Shown here one piece after another: positions 8,088 to 16,271 of a stretch of 64,000 nucleotides of DNA. A model generated the notes under the pieces. That model searched no databases, was not told the origin of the DNA, and saw nothing but the letters and a program-made list of their open reading frames with translations. The stretch comes from Bacteroidota bacterium (GTDB lineage: Bacteria > Bacteroidota > Bacteroidia > Bacteroidales > F082): assembly GCA_016845175.1 (NCBI GenBank), contig JAERTD010000077.1:95232-159231 (forward strand), given 5' to 3'. Both the position numbers and the translations under genes were made by a program. How positions within the stretch are numbered: the stretch's first letter is position 1; each line of letters begins with the position of its first letter.

Positions 8088-9194
8088 ATGAAAAAACTTC
8101 GCCTGCCTTTCCTATTACTTGTTCTCCTCCCCTGCCTTGGTGTTCATCTTCAGGCCGCTACCTCCATTAAAGTTGCTCTGATACTGGATACTTCAAATAG
8201 CATGGATGGCCTCATCGACCAGGCCAAATCACAGCTTTGGAGTGTGGTCAACGAACTTTCCAATGCCCGTTGTGATGGTGATATCCCTGAACTCGAAATT
8301 GCTTTATACGAATACGGTAACGATGCTTTACCCATGCGAGAAGGTTATATCCGTCTGGTAAGCAGCTTCACTTCTGATCTTGACCTCATTTCAGAAAAAC
8401 TTTTTGCACTACGTACTGATGGTGGCAGTGAGTACTGTGGTCATGTTATACAAACTACCCTAAAGCAACTGGATTGGGAAGAGTATCCAAAGGATCTCAA
8501 ACTGATTTTCATCGCCGGCAACGAAGCTTTCGACCAGGGTAAAATTAGTTATCGTGAGGTTTGCAAAACAGCCCGTGATCATGATATTACGGTTAATACT
8601 ATTTTTTGCGGCCCGTTCAAGGAAGGTGTTAACACCCATTGGAAAGATGGTGCGTACATCGGTGGGGGTGATTATATGAATATTGATCAGGATTGTAAAT
8701 ATGTTCATATCAAATCTCCTTATGATGACCGGATTATGGAAATGAACCAAGAGCTCAACAAAACCTATATTGCTTACGGACCACACGGGAAAAAAGCCAT
8801 AGCACGACAGTCAGAACAGGACATGAATGCCTACGACATGAACACATCAGTAGCCATAAAAAGAACCAGTTCTAAAAGCCTTTCTGCCTACAAAAACACC
8901 CATTGGGATTTGGTTGATGCCAGTAGTGAAAGCGGTTTTTCCATTGAAAGTATTGATATTGAATCCTTACCTGAGGAAATGAGAGAATTGAGCCAAGAAG
9001 AAAAGCTCGATTATATCGCTTCTAAGAAAGAAGAAAGAGCTGTCATACAGGCCGAAATTAAAATCTTATCCAGTAAGCGCGATGCCTATGTTTCGAGTAA
9101 ACGAGCTGAAGATGAAGGTGCTAATATGCTTGACCAGGTGATTATTCAGGCAGTTAAAAAACAAGCCATCGCCAAGAATTACCATTTCCAATAG
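8088..9194 (+). CDS. Secreted von Willebrand factor A domain protein
   Basis: 368 residues with a Sec signal peptide (LPFLLLVLLPCLGVHLQAA). A VWA domain follows at about 26-215; its metal-ion-dependent adhesion motif is LDTSNSMDG (DxSxS), with a later Thr/Gly region RTDGGSEYCG and an Asp-containing loop. The C-terminal third (about 290-368) is charged and helical, ending in IIQAVKKQAIAKNYHF. The protein probably acts outside the inner membrane in adhesion or protein assembly; the partner is unknown. A strong hairpin terminator follows the gene. Confidence 0.8.
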   Translation: MKKLRLPFLLLVLLPCLGVHLQAATSIKVALILDTSNSMDGLIDQAKSQLWSVVNELSNARCDGDIPELEIALYEYGNDALPMREGYIRLVSSFTSDLDLISEKLFALRTDGGSEYCGHVIQTTLKQLDWEEYPKDLKLIFIAGNEAFDQGKISYREVCKTARDHDITVNTIFCGPFKEGVNTHWKDGAYIGGGDYMNIDQDCKYVHIKSPYDDRIMEMNQELNKTYIAYGPHGKKAIARQSEQDMNAYDMNTSVAIKRTSSKSLSAYKNTHWDLVDASSESGFSIESIDIESLPEEMRELSQEEKLDYIASKKEERAVIQAEIKILSSKRDAYVSSKRAEDEGANMLDQVIIQAVKKQAIAKNYHFQ

Positions 9195-9219
9195 CACTTC
9201 ATTTAACTTATTCAAGGAT

Positions 9220-9248
9220 AAAGGGATGTACGCATCCCTTTTTTTTTA
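9220..9248 (+). terminator. Rho-independent terminator after the VWA gene
   Basis: AAAGGGATG, loop TACG, CATCCCTTT: a perfect 9-bp stem followed by a run of T. Confidence 0.9.
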
Positions 9249-9428
9249 TCACTTGTGCACATCGTGTATCGAACCTGATGAGAAGTAAGTGTGAGTAGCA
9301 CTAACTTTGCTCCACGATATAAAATGATGTCCCATGGAAATTGGTCTGAGATTAATGCTTACAAAAACAAGCTGTCAAAGAAGTGATTGGCCTGATTGTT
9401 GCGTAGTCCCTACTTGATATTTTTGAAC

Positions 9429-9436
9429 TACTTTTG
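9429..9436 (+). promoter_or_regulatory. -7 promoter element of the LpxR-to-acylphosphatase run
   Basis: TACTTTTG matches TAnnTTTG, 9 nt before the ATG at 9446. The five genes that follow have gaps of 3 bp or less, so this promoter probably drives all of them. Confidence 0.55.
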
Positions 9437-9445
9437 CAATACTAA

Positions 9446-10651
9446 ATGCTATTCAAATTTTCAAATACCGTAATCATTGGGATGCTGCTGTTGCTGCTTG
9501 GCGCTTGTATTACAGAATCTGATCAGGTTTATCGCAGCACCAACGCTGACGGCAGGCTCATTTATTACCAGAAAGCATCTGTTAATGAGCTGGATATGAA
9601 AAATCACGCCATTAATGAGGTCTTGGTATCCGATACCCTTTCAGCATTTATTTATCAGGCGACCCATATTTCTGTTGAAAGCAATCTGGTGGAGTCGAAC
9701 TTGCAGGAATTAAGCTCTAAGAAACTTATTATAAATCACTTAGATACTAGTCCTATATCCATGGCAAACATTGAGGATTGGAATTTTGCTCCCACAGATC
9801 CCTGGATCTTAAAGCTGCATTTTGACAATGATATTTTTAATAATACGGACTATTATTATACCAACGGAGCACAAATTAGTCTCGTTACTCCCATGGCCAA
9901 TCAATCACCCTTGAATCTGATTTTTCCAAAATCGAGAAACAATCATTTGGATTTAAAAGGTTTTTCCATTACTCAAAACATCTATACCCCAACCAATCCT
10001 GATGTTTCTGAAGTAATGACGGGCGACAGACCATTCTCATCTTATTTGACCATTGGACAATTTCGCGAGAGTTATGACCTTACCAGGAGGATTAGCTTTA
10101 AAAGCAGTCTTGATATGGGAGTCATGGGACCCGCAGCTATGGGAGATTATGTACAGAGTTCCATACATGAAATAAATCCTGTTGGCTGGCGAAATCAAAT
10201 ACAGAACGACTTTGTGCTGAATTACCATCTACAAGTGGAAAAAGGTCTGATCTCCAATCCTGCATTCGAATTAAATGTAATGGCTAAGATGGATGTGGGC
10301 ACACTATACAACAGGGCTTCTGCCGGACTGGATATGCGCCTGGGTAGTTTTACACCAGTGTACAGAGGAACTGTTTGGAACAATGGTCCTTTTCAATATT
10401 GGTTCAGCTTAAAAGGTGAGCTTAGTGGTGTTGCCTATGATGCCACACTACAGGGGGGCCTTTTTAACGAAAAAAACCCGTATACCATACCAGCCCACGA
10501 CATCAATCGCCTGGTTGTTAAAGCCAGTATTGGATTTGCTGCCTATTATAAAAACTATGGGCTGGAGTTTGAGAATTTCTATTGGTCACCTGAGTTTAAT
10601 GGGGCCTACGATTTTAGGTATGGACGCCTGAGTATTATTGCAAAGTTTTAA
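9446..10651 (+). CDS. LpxR-family lipid A 3'-O-deacylase with an N-terminal lipobox
   Basis: 401 residues. The C-terminal 290 match the outer-membrane beta-barrel family LpxR (DUF2219), which removes the 3'-acyloxyacyl chain from lipid A. Visible hallmarks are FDNDIFNNTDYYYTNG near 126-141 (the Asn-Asp and Thr-Asp motif) and IHEINPVGW near 235, which carries the expected catalytic His. Unusually, the signal peptide ends in a lipobox (LLLGAC), and a polar extension of about 85 residues precedes the barrel. Either the protein is lipidated at its N-terminus or the Cys is incidental. Enzyme activity is inferred from the family. It is the first gene of a compact five-gene run. Confidence 0.82.
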   Translation: MLFKFSNTVIIGMLLLLLGACITESDQVYRSTNADGRLIYYQKASVNELDMKNHAINEVLVSDTLSAFIYQATHISVESNLVESNLQELSSKKLIINHLDTSPISMANIEDWNFAPTDPWILKLHFDNDIFNNTDYYYTNGAQISLVTPMANQSPLNLIFPKSRNNHLDLKGFSITQNIYTPTNPDVSEVMTGDRPFSSYLTIGQFRESYDLTRRISFKSSLDMGVMGPAAMGDYVQSSIHEINPVGWRNQIQNDFVLNYHLQVEKGLISNPAFELNVMAKMDVGTLYNRASAGLDMRLGSFTPVYRGTVWNNGPFQYWFSLKGELSGVAYDATLQGGLFNEKNPYTIPAHDINRLVVKASIGFAAYYKNYGLEFENFYWSPEFNGAYDFRYGRLSIIAKF

Positions 10652-10654
10652 TTT

Positions 10655-10963
10655 ATGAAACCGAAAAACAATGGTGGAGGCAAGTCGATAGCTTCTGCAC
10701 AGCCAGATACACAGATAGAATTTCCAGTAAGTTTTGAACTAAAAGCTGTTATGGAGGCAACACTCAGTGATGAGGAAAATAAGAGCAATCTTGAAGCCCT
10801 CTTTAATGGTCAGGATGTGCCCAACCAATTCTTACACTTAAAACCATCCAGCAAGGGTAAATATGTGAGTTATACTTATCGTATCATATTGTTGAGTCGT
10901 AAAGAGATGGACGATCTGTATATGGGATTAAAGACGGTGAAAGGCCTTAAATTTGCCTTATGA
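10655..10963 (+). CDS. DUF493 (YbeD-like) protein
   Basis: 102 residues. The part from about 18 on has the small alpha/beta ACT-like fold of DUF493, with IEFPVSFELKAVMEA and the strand-turn SSKGKYVSYTYRIILLSRKEMDDLY. The family is widespread; in Escherichia coli YbeD lies near lipoate biosynthesis genes, but its biochemical role is unsettled. The stop overlaps the start of crcB by four bases, so the two are translationally coupled. Confidence 0.75.
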   Translation: MKPKNNGGGKSIASAQPDTQIEFPVSFELKAVMEATLSDEENKSNLEALFNGQDVPNQFLHLKPSSKGKYVSYTYRIILLSRKEMDDLYMGLKTVKGLKFAL

Positions 10964-11334
10964 TTCAAAAGATACTTGCCGTTGCCCTTGGAGGTAGTAT
11001 TGGGGCAGTTACCAGATATTTAGTCTATCTATTTTTCGATCGTAGCTGGAACCAATCCTTTCCATGGTCAACCTTGGCAGTAAACCTTATTGGATCATTT
11101 TTTATTGGGCTACTCTGGGGTTATTTTGGCAAGTCTTTCGTTTCACCTGGTGTTCGTCTGCTTTTATTCGTAGGTATTTTGGGAAGCTTCACTACTTTTT
11201 CGACCTTTGCTTTTGATGTATTTAGTTTAACAAAAGATGGTGAAATAAAGCAAATGATCTATTATATTTTAGCCACCAATATTCTTGGAATTGGACTGGC
11301 TTTTGCAGGATTCTATCTATCACGTTTATACTAA
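10960..11334 (+). CDS. crcB: Fluoride channel CrcB/Fluc
   Basis: A 124-residue, four-helix membrane protein that exports fluoride as a dual-topology dimer. Family marks are GGSIGAVTRYL near residues 11-21, a conserved Asn in TLAVNLIGSFFIG, and the selectivity motif GSFTTFSTFAFD. CrcB is often preceded by a fluoride riboswitch; none is visible here, the gene being embedded in a run with overlapping start and stop codons. Confidence 0.95.
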   Translation: MIQKILAVALGGSIGAVTRYLVYLFFDRSWNQSFPWSTLAVNLIGSFFIGLLWGYFGKSFVSPGVRLLLFVGILGSFTTFSTFAFDVFSLTKDGEIKQMIYYILATNILGIGLAFAGFYLSRLY

Positions 11335-11906
11335 TGATTAGCCTTGAACCTTTCTACAACTGGCGCTCGCTTTATGTGGCAAGTGAAGACCCGCGGTCTC
11401 CGTTTTATGGCAATGAATATTCTGAGTTTTACGCATCCAATACTGTATATGATTATTTTATCCATCCTCAATGGGATGAGTTGGGATCCCCTACTCTGTA
11501 TTTAAAAGTTTTGTTTTCAGACTACAATCTTGGCTATTCCATCATTGAACTCATTGGAGAATGGAATGATGCCATTGGTAACGATATTATGTACTTCTAC
11601 CAGAATGTGATCGAACTTCAATTGGGAGAAGGCATCAATAAATTCATCCTCATCGGAGAAAACGTACTGAATTATCATTCTGATATTTCGGATTATTATG
11701 AAGAATGGTTTGACAATCTGGGAGAAGATGGTTGGATTGTTGGCTTAAATTTCCGCGACCATATTATCAAAGAATTCATTGAGGCAGGAATCGATTATTA
11801 TGTTGCCTTTGGAGGTAGTTTTGATGAAACAGAATGGCGCAACCTTTTTCCTGATCAGCTTTTTGAGGTCATTAAACTACAAATGGGCAAACGACTGGGA
11901 TCATGA
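11334..11906 (+). CDS. Conserved-looking protein of unknown function in the crcB run
   Basis: 190 residues, acidic and rich in Tyr and Trp, with no signal peptide or membrane segment, so probably cytoplasmic. I do not recognise a domain. The start overlaps the crcB stop by one base, and its own stop overlaps the acylphosphatase start by four bases. This tight packing argues that the gene is real and expressed with its neighbours. Notable stretches are FYNWRSLYVASEDPRSPF near the N-terminus and IDYYVAFGGSFDETEWRNLF near the C-terminus. Confidence 0.7.
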   Translation: MISLEPFYNWRSLYVASEDPRSPFYGNEYSEFYASNTVYDYFIHPQWDELGSPTLYLKVLFSDYNLGYSIIELIGEWNDAIGNDIMYFYQNVIELQLGEGINKFILIGENVLNYHSDISDYYEEWFDNLGEDGWIVGLNFRDHIIKEFIEAGIDYYVAFGGSFDETEWRNLFPDQLFEVIKLQMGKRLGS

Positions 11907-12178
11907 ACGAGCGAAAATCAGTACAAATAAGAGTATATGGAAGGGTACAGGGAGTAGGTTTCAGGTATTACACCCATAAAAAAGCCCAAGAACTGGACGT
12001 AAAAGGTTATGTCAGGAATCGTCCGGATGGTACAGTTTATATTGAAGCTGAAGCTTCATCCGATCAACTGGAAAGATTTATCCTATGGTGTGAATCAGGC
12101 CCATCCTGGGCCAGGGTTAGCCGAATTGAACATCAATTTGTGAGCCTGATTGGTTATGACTCCTTTGTTGTCAGATAG
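11903..12178 (+). CDS. acyP: Acylphosphatase
   Basis: 91 residues, the usual length of the family. It hydrolyses acyl phosphates such as acetyl phosphate or carbamoyl phosphate. The signature VYGRVQGVGFRYYT carries the phosphate-binding Arg, and GYVRNRPDG carries the catalytic Asn. The start overlaps the previous stop (ATGA). It is the last gene of the LpxR-to-acylphosphatase run. Confidence 0.95.
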   Translation: MNERKSVQIRVYGRVQGVGFRYYTHKKAQELDVKGYVRNRPDGTVYIEAEASSDQLERFILWCESGPSWARVSRIEHQFVSLIGYDSFVVR

Positions 12179-12217
12179 GCCAACATCAGGCTTAAATGAA
12201 AGTAAATTATCTATTTC

Positions 12218-13525
12218 TTATGGAGTATACACCAGGTTATAGTATTGGATCCAGGCACTTAAAGCATGCTGAGTATAATCGATCCTTACCTCAGAATCGC
12301 GCTTGTCGGACTGAACTACGTTAATAACTCCCGGTTCAGCAGCAGCTGCACTTAATGCTCTGGTCATACCTCCTTTATAAGGACCAAGTTTTACCTGGGC
12401 TCTTTCAAGATAATCTATGCCTTTATTGGAAACCAAAATACAGCTGTAAAACAGTGATTCTCTTTCCTCAGGAATATCATAAATAAAACTCAACAAGCCT
12501 TCCAAACGGGTTGATGTAGGCGTAGTTCTTCCATCACCTGTCATGCATCCATAATAGGGAGAATGGCTTGGGAATTGTGGAATGCCTCTGATAATTGACT
12601 TTACTATCTGGATTTCATGCTCAATTATTTCATCTTTGAAGTAATTGCGCTGCAAATCATCAAAATGCATGAGTAATTTGTGGCTGGCAAGCAGTGCCCA
12701 ATGATCTGCCTCCACAATACTCTTACCCTCCCGAAGATTTTTCAGGTACATCAGAGCATCTGCGGCTGCGTTTAACCATTTTTTATCTTTGTCAATTTCG
12801 TAAAGCAATAATAATCCAAGAGCTGCTTCTCCAGGGTAATAAAGAGAAGTCCAGCTGTCATCCCGACCGCCTTCTTTGGGTATATACTTGGAATAAAAGC
12901 CTCCATTCTTTTTTTGCATATATAGAATGAAATCGCCCATCCGTCGCAAAGTATCCATATGCGTAGATCCAGGATTCAATCGCTCCAAATAAGCCAATGA
13001 GATCAAGCCAAGTCCGTTACCGCCTAACTTAACCAAATCAGGATCCTTATCATTATTAATATCTCCTCTGCTCCATACCCCAAGCAATTTTGGTTTTTTC
13101 CGAAGTGGAGCAACTAAAGAGTCTTTCAGAAAGGCAGCAGCACTTAGTGCGGCATCCATGGCCTCAGCATCTTTTGAGAATTCATAATACATACAAAGCG
13201 CATAAATGGATCCTGCATGACGTAAAGTATTGTATTTCGGTTTGAGCTTTATGCTGGTGTCAAGATTTACCTTATAGACAAACTGGCCGTTATCATTCAA
13301 CAAATGTATCAGGCTATAAGCACCATCATGGATGGCATTTCTCAGCTTAAGTGAATCTACCTTTTTAATACTCAAAGCTTTAAATGGCTTATCCAAAGAA
13401 ACCCTCTTTACCGTCTTTGGTTGTTCACAGGCCGTCGACAGTATTATTAACATTGATAGTAGAACAAGATTAATAAGAATAGATTTTACTTTTAATCCTA
13501 AGGGAGAACTAGCTAAGTACAACAT
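12218..13525 (-). CDS. Predicted lipoprotein with an alpha/alpha-toroid (glycosidase-like) fold
   Basis: About 435 residues. The signal peptide (ILINLVLLSMLIILSTAC) ends in a lipobox-like Cys. The mature protein consists of helical hairpins of the six-hairpin or terpenoid-cyclase type: GSIYALCMYYE, GGNGLGLISLAYLERL, GEAALGLLLLYEI and ADHWALLASHKLL. Such folds occur in glycoside hydrolases and epimerases, but I see no firm catalytic signature. The open frame runs back to 13708, but a terminator at 13554-13582 interrupts that stretch, so the ATG at 13525 is the likely start. It is transcribed in the same direction as the LruC gene but separated by that terminator. Confidence 0.68.
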   Translation of the reverse strand: MLYLASSPLGLKVKSILINLVLLSMLIILSTACEQPKTVKRVSLDKPFKALSIKKVDSLKLRNAIHDGAYSLIHLLNDNGQFVYKVNLDTSIKLKPKYNTLRHAGSIYALCMYYEFSKDAEAMDAALSAAAFLKDSLVAPLRKKPKLLGVWSRGDINNDKDPDLVKLGGNGLGLISLAYLERLNPGSTHMDTLRRMGDFILYMQKKNGGFYSKYIPKEGGRDDSWTSLYYPGEAALGLLLLYEIDKDKKWLNAAADALMYLKNLREGKSIVEADHWALLASHKLLMHFDDLQRNYFKDEIIEHEIQIVKSIIRGIPQFPSHSPYYGCMTGDGRTTPTSTRLEGLLSFIYDIPEERESLFYSCILVSNKGIDYLERAQVKLGPYKGGMTRALSAAAAEPGVINVVQSDKRDSEVRIDYTQHALSAWIQYYNLVYTP

Positions 13526-13553
13526 AGGTGGAAATTTAATATCAAATAAACAA

Positions 13554-13582
13554 AAAAACCGCCTTTTTAAAAGGCGGTTTTT
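13554..13582 (-). terminator. Terminator between the LruC and toroid lipoprotein genes
   Basis: The core ACCGCCTTTT-T-AAAAGGCGGT is a perfect palindrome flanked by A on one side and T on the other, so it can work in both directions. It lies 20 bp after the LruC stop codon. Confidence 0.88.
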
Positions 13583-13601
13583 CATTAATAGACCTAAATT
13601 T

Positions 13602-15248
13602 TTAATATATGAGTGATGCGTTTCTGTATCCCGCGATATTCTGATACCAGTCAGGGAAGAGTGTTCCGCCGCTTTCTGCCCATTCTGAGAACTTATAGTA
13701 GGCTCCATTTATATCCTGCTTCTCTATCGGATGATCAAAGGTTTCTGGAATATTAATTGCCCAAGGCAGGTTATTGGTTGTCACATAATATCTGTTGGAA
13801 CCTGGGTCTGTGTCGTCATCATGTATGCCGAACATACCTGTGTTCGCCAGATCGGTTGGTGGATAATGTGGTAGGTGTACCTCATTGCTCCTGTCCTGGT
13901 TGATGATCAGGAAGGGATTGAAGTTACCAATATCCAGTTGACTCCAGGTTACCGGACCACCAGGTCCAAAGCTTCCACCTTCATAGAAATCAATTTCCAA
14001 TACAATGGTCTCTGGAGTAACATAGGGTGCACTATGCTCTGTATTTACACCTATTCCATTACCCGGATGTGGCATAATTCTGTAAGCATTATCATAAGCA
14101 ATGAAAGTCGCCTGGGATTGCCCCTGTTCCGTTCCGTTTCCAGCCAGGCTAATATAAGTACCTGTTCCCAGGTTAGAACCCTGTACTGATATAATTTGAT
14201 TAGGTGCTACATTGGGTAGTGTAAATCCAAAACCGTTGTGGAATGCTGCACCAAAGGCATAGATTTTAAAGGTAGCAGTGATATGTTCTATTTGTTCAGA
14301 ACCATTTTTAGTGATATCGAAGTTATAATCGATTACGAGGTCGTTAAAGTCATAATCTCCCTTGGAAGGCCATAGATCTTCATAAGCCAGTGAACCGGAG
14401 AAGTCATCATCATCGTCGTCGTCACCGTTTGGCATTGGACAAAGTGGACCGGCATGTCTGCTTTCTCCTGCAACAATAAAGAAATCACCAGCATTACCCG
14501 ACCAGGTCTGTCCTGTGAAAATGTCCACTGAACAACTGGTATGGATTTCTGTTTTATCGTTGGTATTGTTCTTATAAATCTTCACTTTTGAACCCAAGGT
14601 GTTATGATTGTCATTACCATAAATTGAAAATTCCTGGTTCTGAACAATATTGCCAGTGTACAAACCACTGTTGCCTGGACCGTGACCATTTACCTCAACG
14701 TAAATAGCTTCAGAACCGAGATATCTCAGGGTAAGCCAGGTAACTTTGCCATCACAGCATTCGTCACCACCGCCACCAGCTTTAAGCATGGTATTGAAGT
14801 TGAAAGTCACCATATTGTTCATCACAGGAACAATAGCTGGTTCATAGGAACTACCATCATCAAATTGAATCAAAACCAGATCCACATAAGAAGGAATGGT
14901 TACTTTGGTCTTAACACTGCGAGTACCATCTTCTGAAAACCCTTTAAAATAAACCTTCCTGCCGTCGAGTGAAGTAACTTTAATGGGTTTAATTTCTTCT
15001 TCCGCTGGAAGATCCACAAGAATATCCAGGGTTTGGAATAGCTTCCAGTCAAAATTATCGGAAACCACCAGGTCGCTCATATAGGATGCATCCCCACTAC
15101 CTGCGTTGGGCTGCTCCATTGGCTCAAATTTCTTACAACCAGCAACAAAAACTGCCAGGGCAAGCATGACAACCGCAGTACGCTCAATCAGCATCCCCTT
15201 GAAGATGTGTTTGCTGTAGTTTCGTCTCCTAATCTTAAAATTTTTCAT
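13602..15248 (-). CDS. LruC-domain surface lipoprotein
   Basis: 548 residues. The signal peptide ends in the lipobox VAGC (AVFVAGCKKFEP). The C-terminal half is a LruC domain (DUF4842 type), seen from LAYEDLWPSKGDYDFNDLVIDYNF onward and including HNGFGFTLPNV and VLEIDFYEGG. An Asp-only stretch (seven consecutive Asp after NG) before the domain may bind calcium. The family is named from Leptospira and is common in Bacteroidota as cell-surface lipoproteins of unknown function. The middle region (about 100-270) looks like a beta-rich adhesive module. A terminator follows. Confidence 0.82.
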   Translation of the reverse strand: MKNFKIRRRNYSKHIFKGMLIERTAVVMLALAVFVAGCKKFEPMEQPNAGSGDASYMSDLVVSDNFDWKLFQTLDILVDLPAEEEIKPIKVTSLDGRKVYFKGFSEDGTRSVKTKVTIPSYVDLVLIQFDDGSSYEPAIVPVMNNMVTFNFNTMLKAGGGGDECCDGKVTWLTLRYLGSEAIYVEVNGHGPGNSGLYTGNIVQNQEFSIYGNDNHNTLGSKVKIYKNNTNDKTEIHTSCSVDIFTGQTWSGNAGDFFIVAGESRHAGPLCPMPNGDDDDDDDFSGSLAYEDLWPSKGDYDFNDLVIDYNFDITKNGSEQIEHITATFKIYAFGAAFHNGFGFTLPNVAPNQIISVQGSNLGTGTYISLAGNGTEQGQSQATFIAYDNAYRIMPHPGNGIGVNTEHSAPYVTPETIVLEIDFYEGGSFGPGGPVTWSQLDIGNFNPFLIINQDRSNEVHLPHYPPTDLANTGMFGIHDDDTDPGSNRYYVTTNNLPWAINIPETFDHPIEKQDINGAYYKFSEWAESGGTLFPDWYQNIAGYRNASLIY

Positions 15249-15563
15249 GATAGTATGATTTTACTGTCCATATTTCTTTTTCAACAATGAAGTATGGGCA
15301 AGTCATATACCAATTCAGGAAACCACTCTTATCTATTTGATTATCTGTATTTTAGAAATTTTCGTATTTTGAATATTTTTCTACTGATGGAATTTTTATC
15401 CCAGAATGGGAATATATTTCACAGGTGGGGCTACTTGAAAATTGGTTTTCGAAAGCTATGCAGGTTTAGTATTCCATTAGTTTATGATTGAAGCTGCATT
15501 ATTCCCAAAAAGGGATAGTTTTACATAAATGATAAAGTAATGAAAATGAAAAGGAGTATCGGG
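15249..15563. other. Gene-free 315-bp stretch upstream of the LruC gene
   Basis: No convincing gene. Two small hairpins are visible, TCCC-agaat-GGGA at 15399-15411 and TCCC-aaaaa-GGGA at 15503-15515, but without a clear terminator tail. The LruC promoter should be here, yet no exact TAnnTTTG match was found close to the start codon. Confidence 0.5.
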
Positions 15564-16229
15564 CTATTTACTGGCTCTTAAAAACTCTCTTTTTCCTGGG
15601 GGGCCTGGAAGCTTTTCCAGTTGAAAACCAGCTGATTTCATGGCTCTTTTTACTTGGCCTTTGCATGAATAAGTGCTGAGACAGCCACCAGGCTTCAAGC
15701 TGGAGTACAGGCGGGCAAATACATCTGCCGTCCATAATTCTGGTTGGACTTCTGGCGAGAAAGCATCGAACAAAATCACATCATAGCTATCATCAGCTAA
15801 AGATATTTGTTCAAGTTGTGCTATTACTAATTTGGATTGAAAATATCTAGTGTGTTGTTGTGGTGTGGAACGCTTCTTATGCAATTCCAGGAACTGCTTT
15901 TTATCAGTATTAAGTAACAGTGGGTAATTGAGTTGAAGGAGCACCTCAGTATCCAAAGGATAAGCTTCCAGTCCTATATAATTAATGTGAATATGATGCT
16001 CCTCAGTCCACAGAAGACTCAGGAGTGCATTAAGTCCTGTTCCAAAACCCATTTCAAAAACCTCCAGTTTAGGGCCTGATAGCCTCTTATGCTCAAGACA
16101 TGCATCAATAAAGATATGGCGTGACTCCTGAATGGCACCAAAGGTAGAATGATAAGTTTCTCCTAAACTTTCATGCTTCAAGGTGTGAGAGCCATCCTGG
16201 GTTGTGCGTATGCTGGACTGAGGGTTCAA
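15564..16229 (-). CDS. mnmD: tRNA (5-methylaminomethyl-2-thiouridine) methyltransferase, stand-alone MnmD
   Basis: 221 residues. It is the methyltransferase half of MnmC, converting nm5s2U to mnm5s2U at the wobble position of tRNAs, with S-adenosylmethionine. Motif I is EMGFGTGLNALLSL (near 59-72). The family motif DAFSPEVQPELWT (near 150-162) and the C-terminal PGPPGKREFLRA are typical. The FAD oxidase half of E. coli MnmC is absent, as in many non-gammaproteobacteria. A -7 element lies at 16251-16258. Confidence 0.92.
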   Translation of the reverse strand: MNPQSSIRTTQDGSHTLKHESLGETYHSTFGAIQESRHIFIDACLEHKRLSGPKLEVFEMGFGTGLNALLSLLWTEEHHIHINYIGLEAYPLDTEVLLQLNYPLLLNTDKKQFLELHKKRSTPQQHTRYFQSKLVIAQLEQISLADDSYDVILFDAFSPEVQPELWTADVFARLYSSLKPGGCLSTYSCKGQVKRAMKSAGFQLEKLPGPPGKREFLRASK

Positions 16230-16250
16230 ATGCTAGAAGAATTGGATAGA

Positions 16251-16258
16251 CAAAGTTA
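16251..16258 (-). promoter_or_regulatory. -7 promoter element of mnmD
   Basis: On the minus strand it reads TAACTTTG, an exact TAnnTTTG, 21 nt before the mnmD start codon. Confidence 0.6.
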
Positions 16259-16271
16259 ACAATCGTTGAAA

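Noticed and set aside
10900..10963. Fluoride riboswitch before crcB
   Set aside because: crcB overlaps the preceding coding gene and no crcB-motif structure can be seen in or before that stretch.
13526..13708. 61-residue N-terminal extension of the toroid lipoprotein
   Set aside because: It spans a strong terminator and overlaps the end of the LruC gene; the signal peptide follows the ATG at 13525 directly.
15294..15491. A 65-codon open frame in the gap upstream of the LruC gene
   Set aside because: Composition is that of A+T-rich noncoding sequence, there is no domain and no clear promoter.
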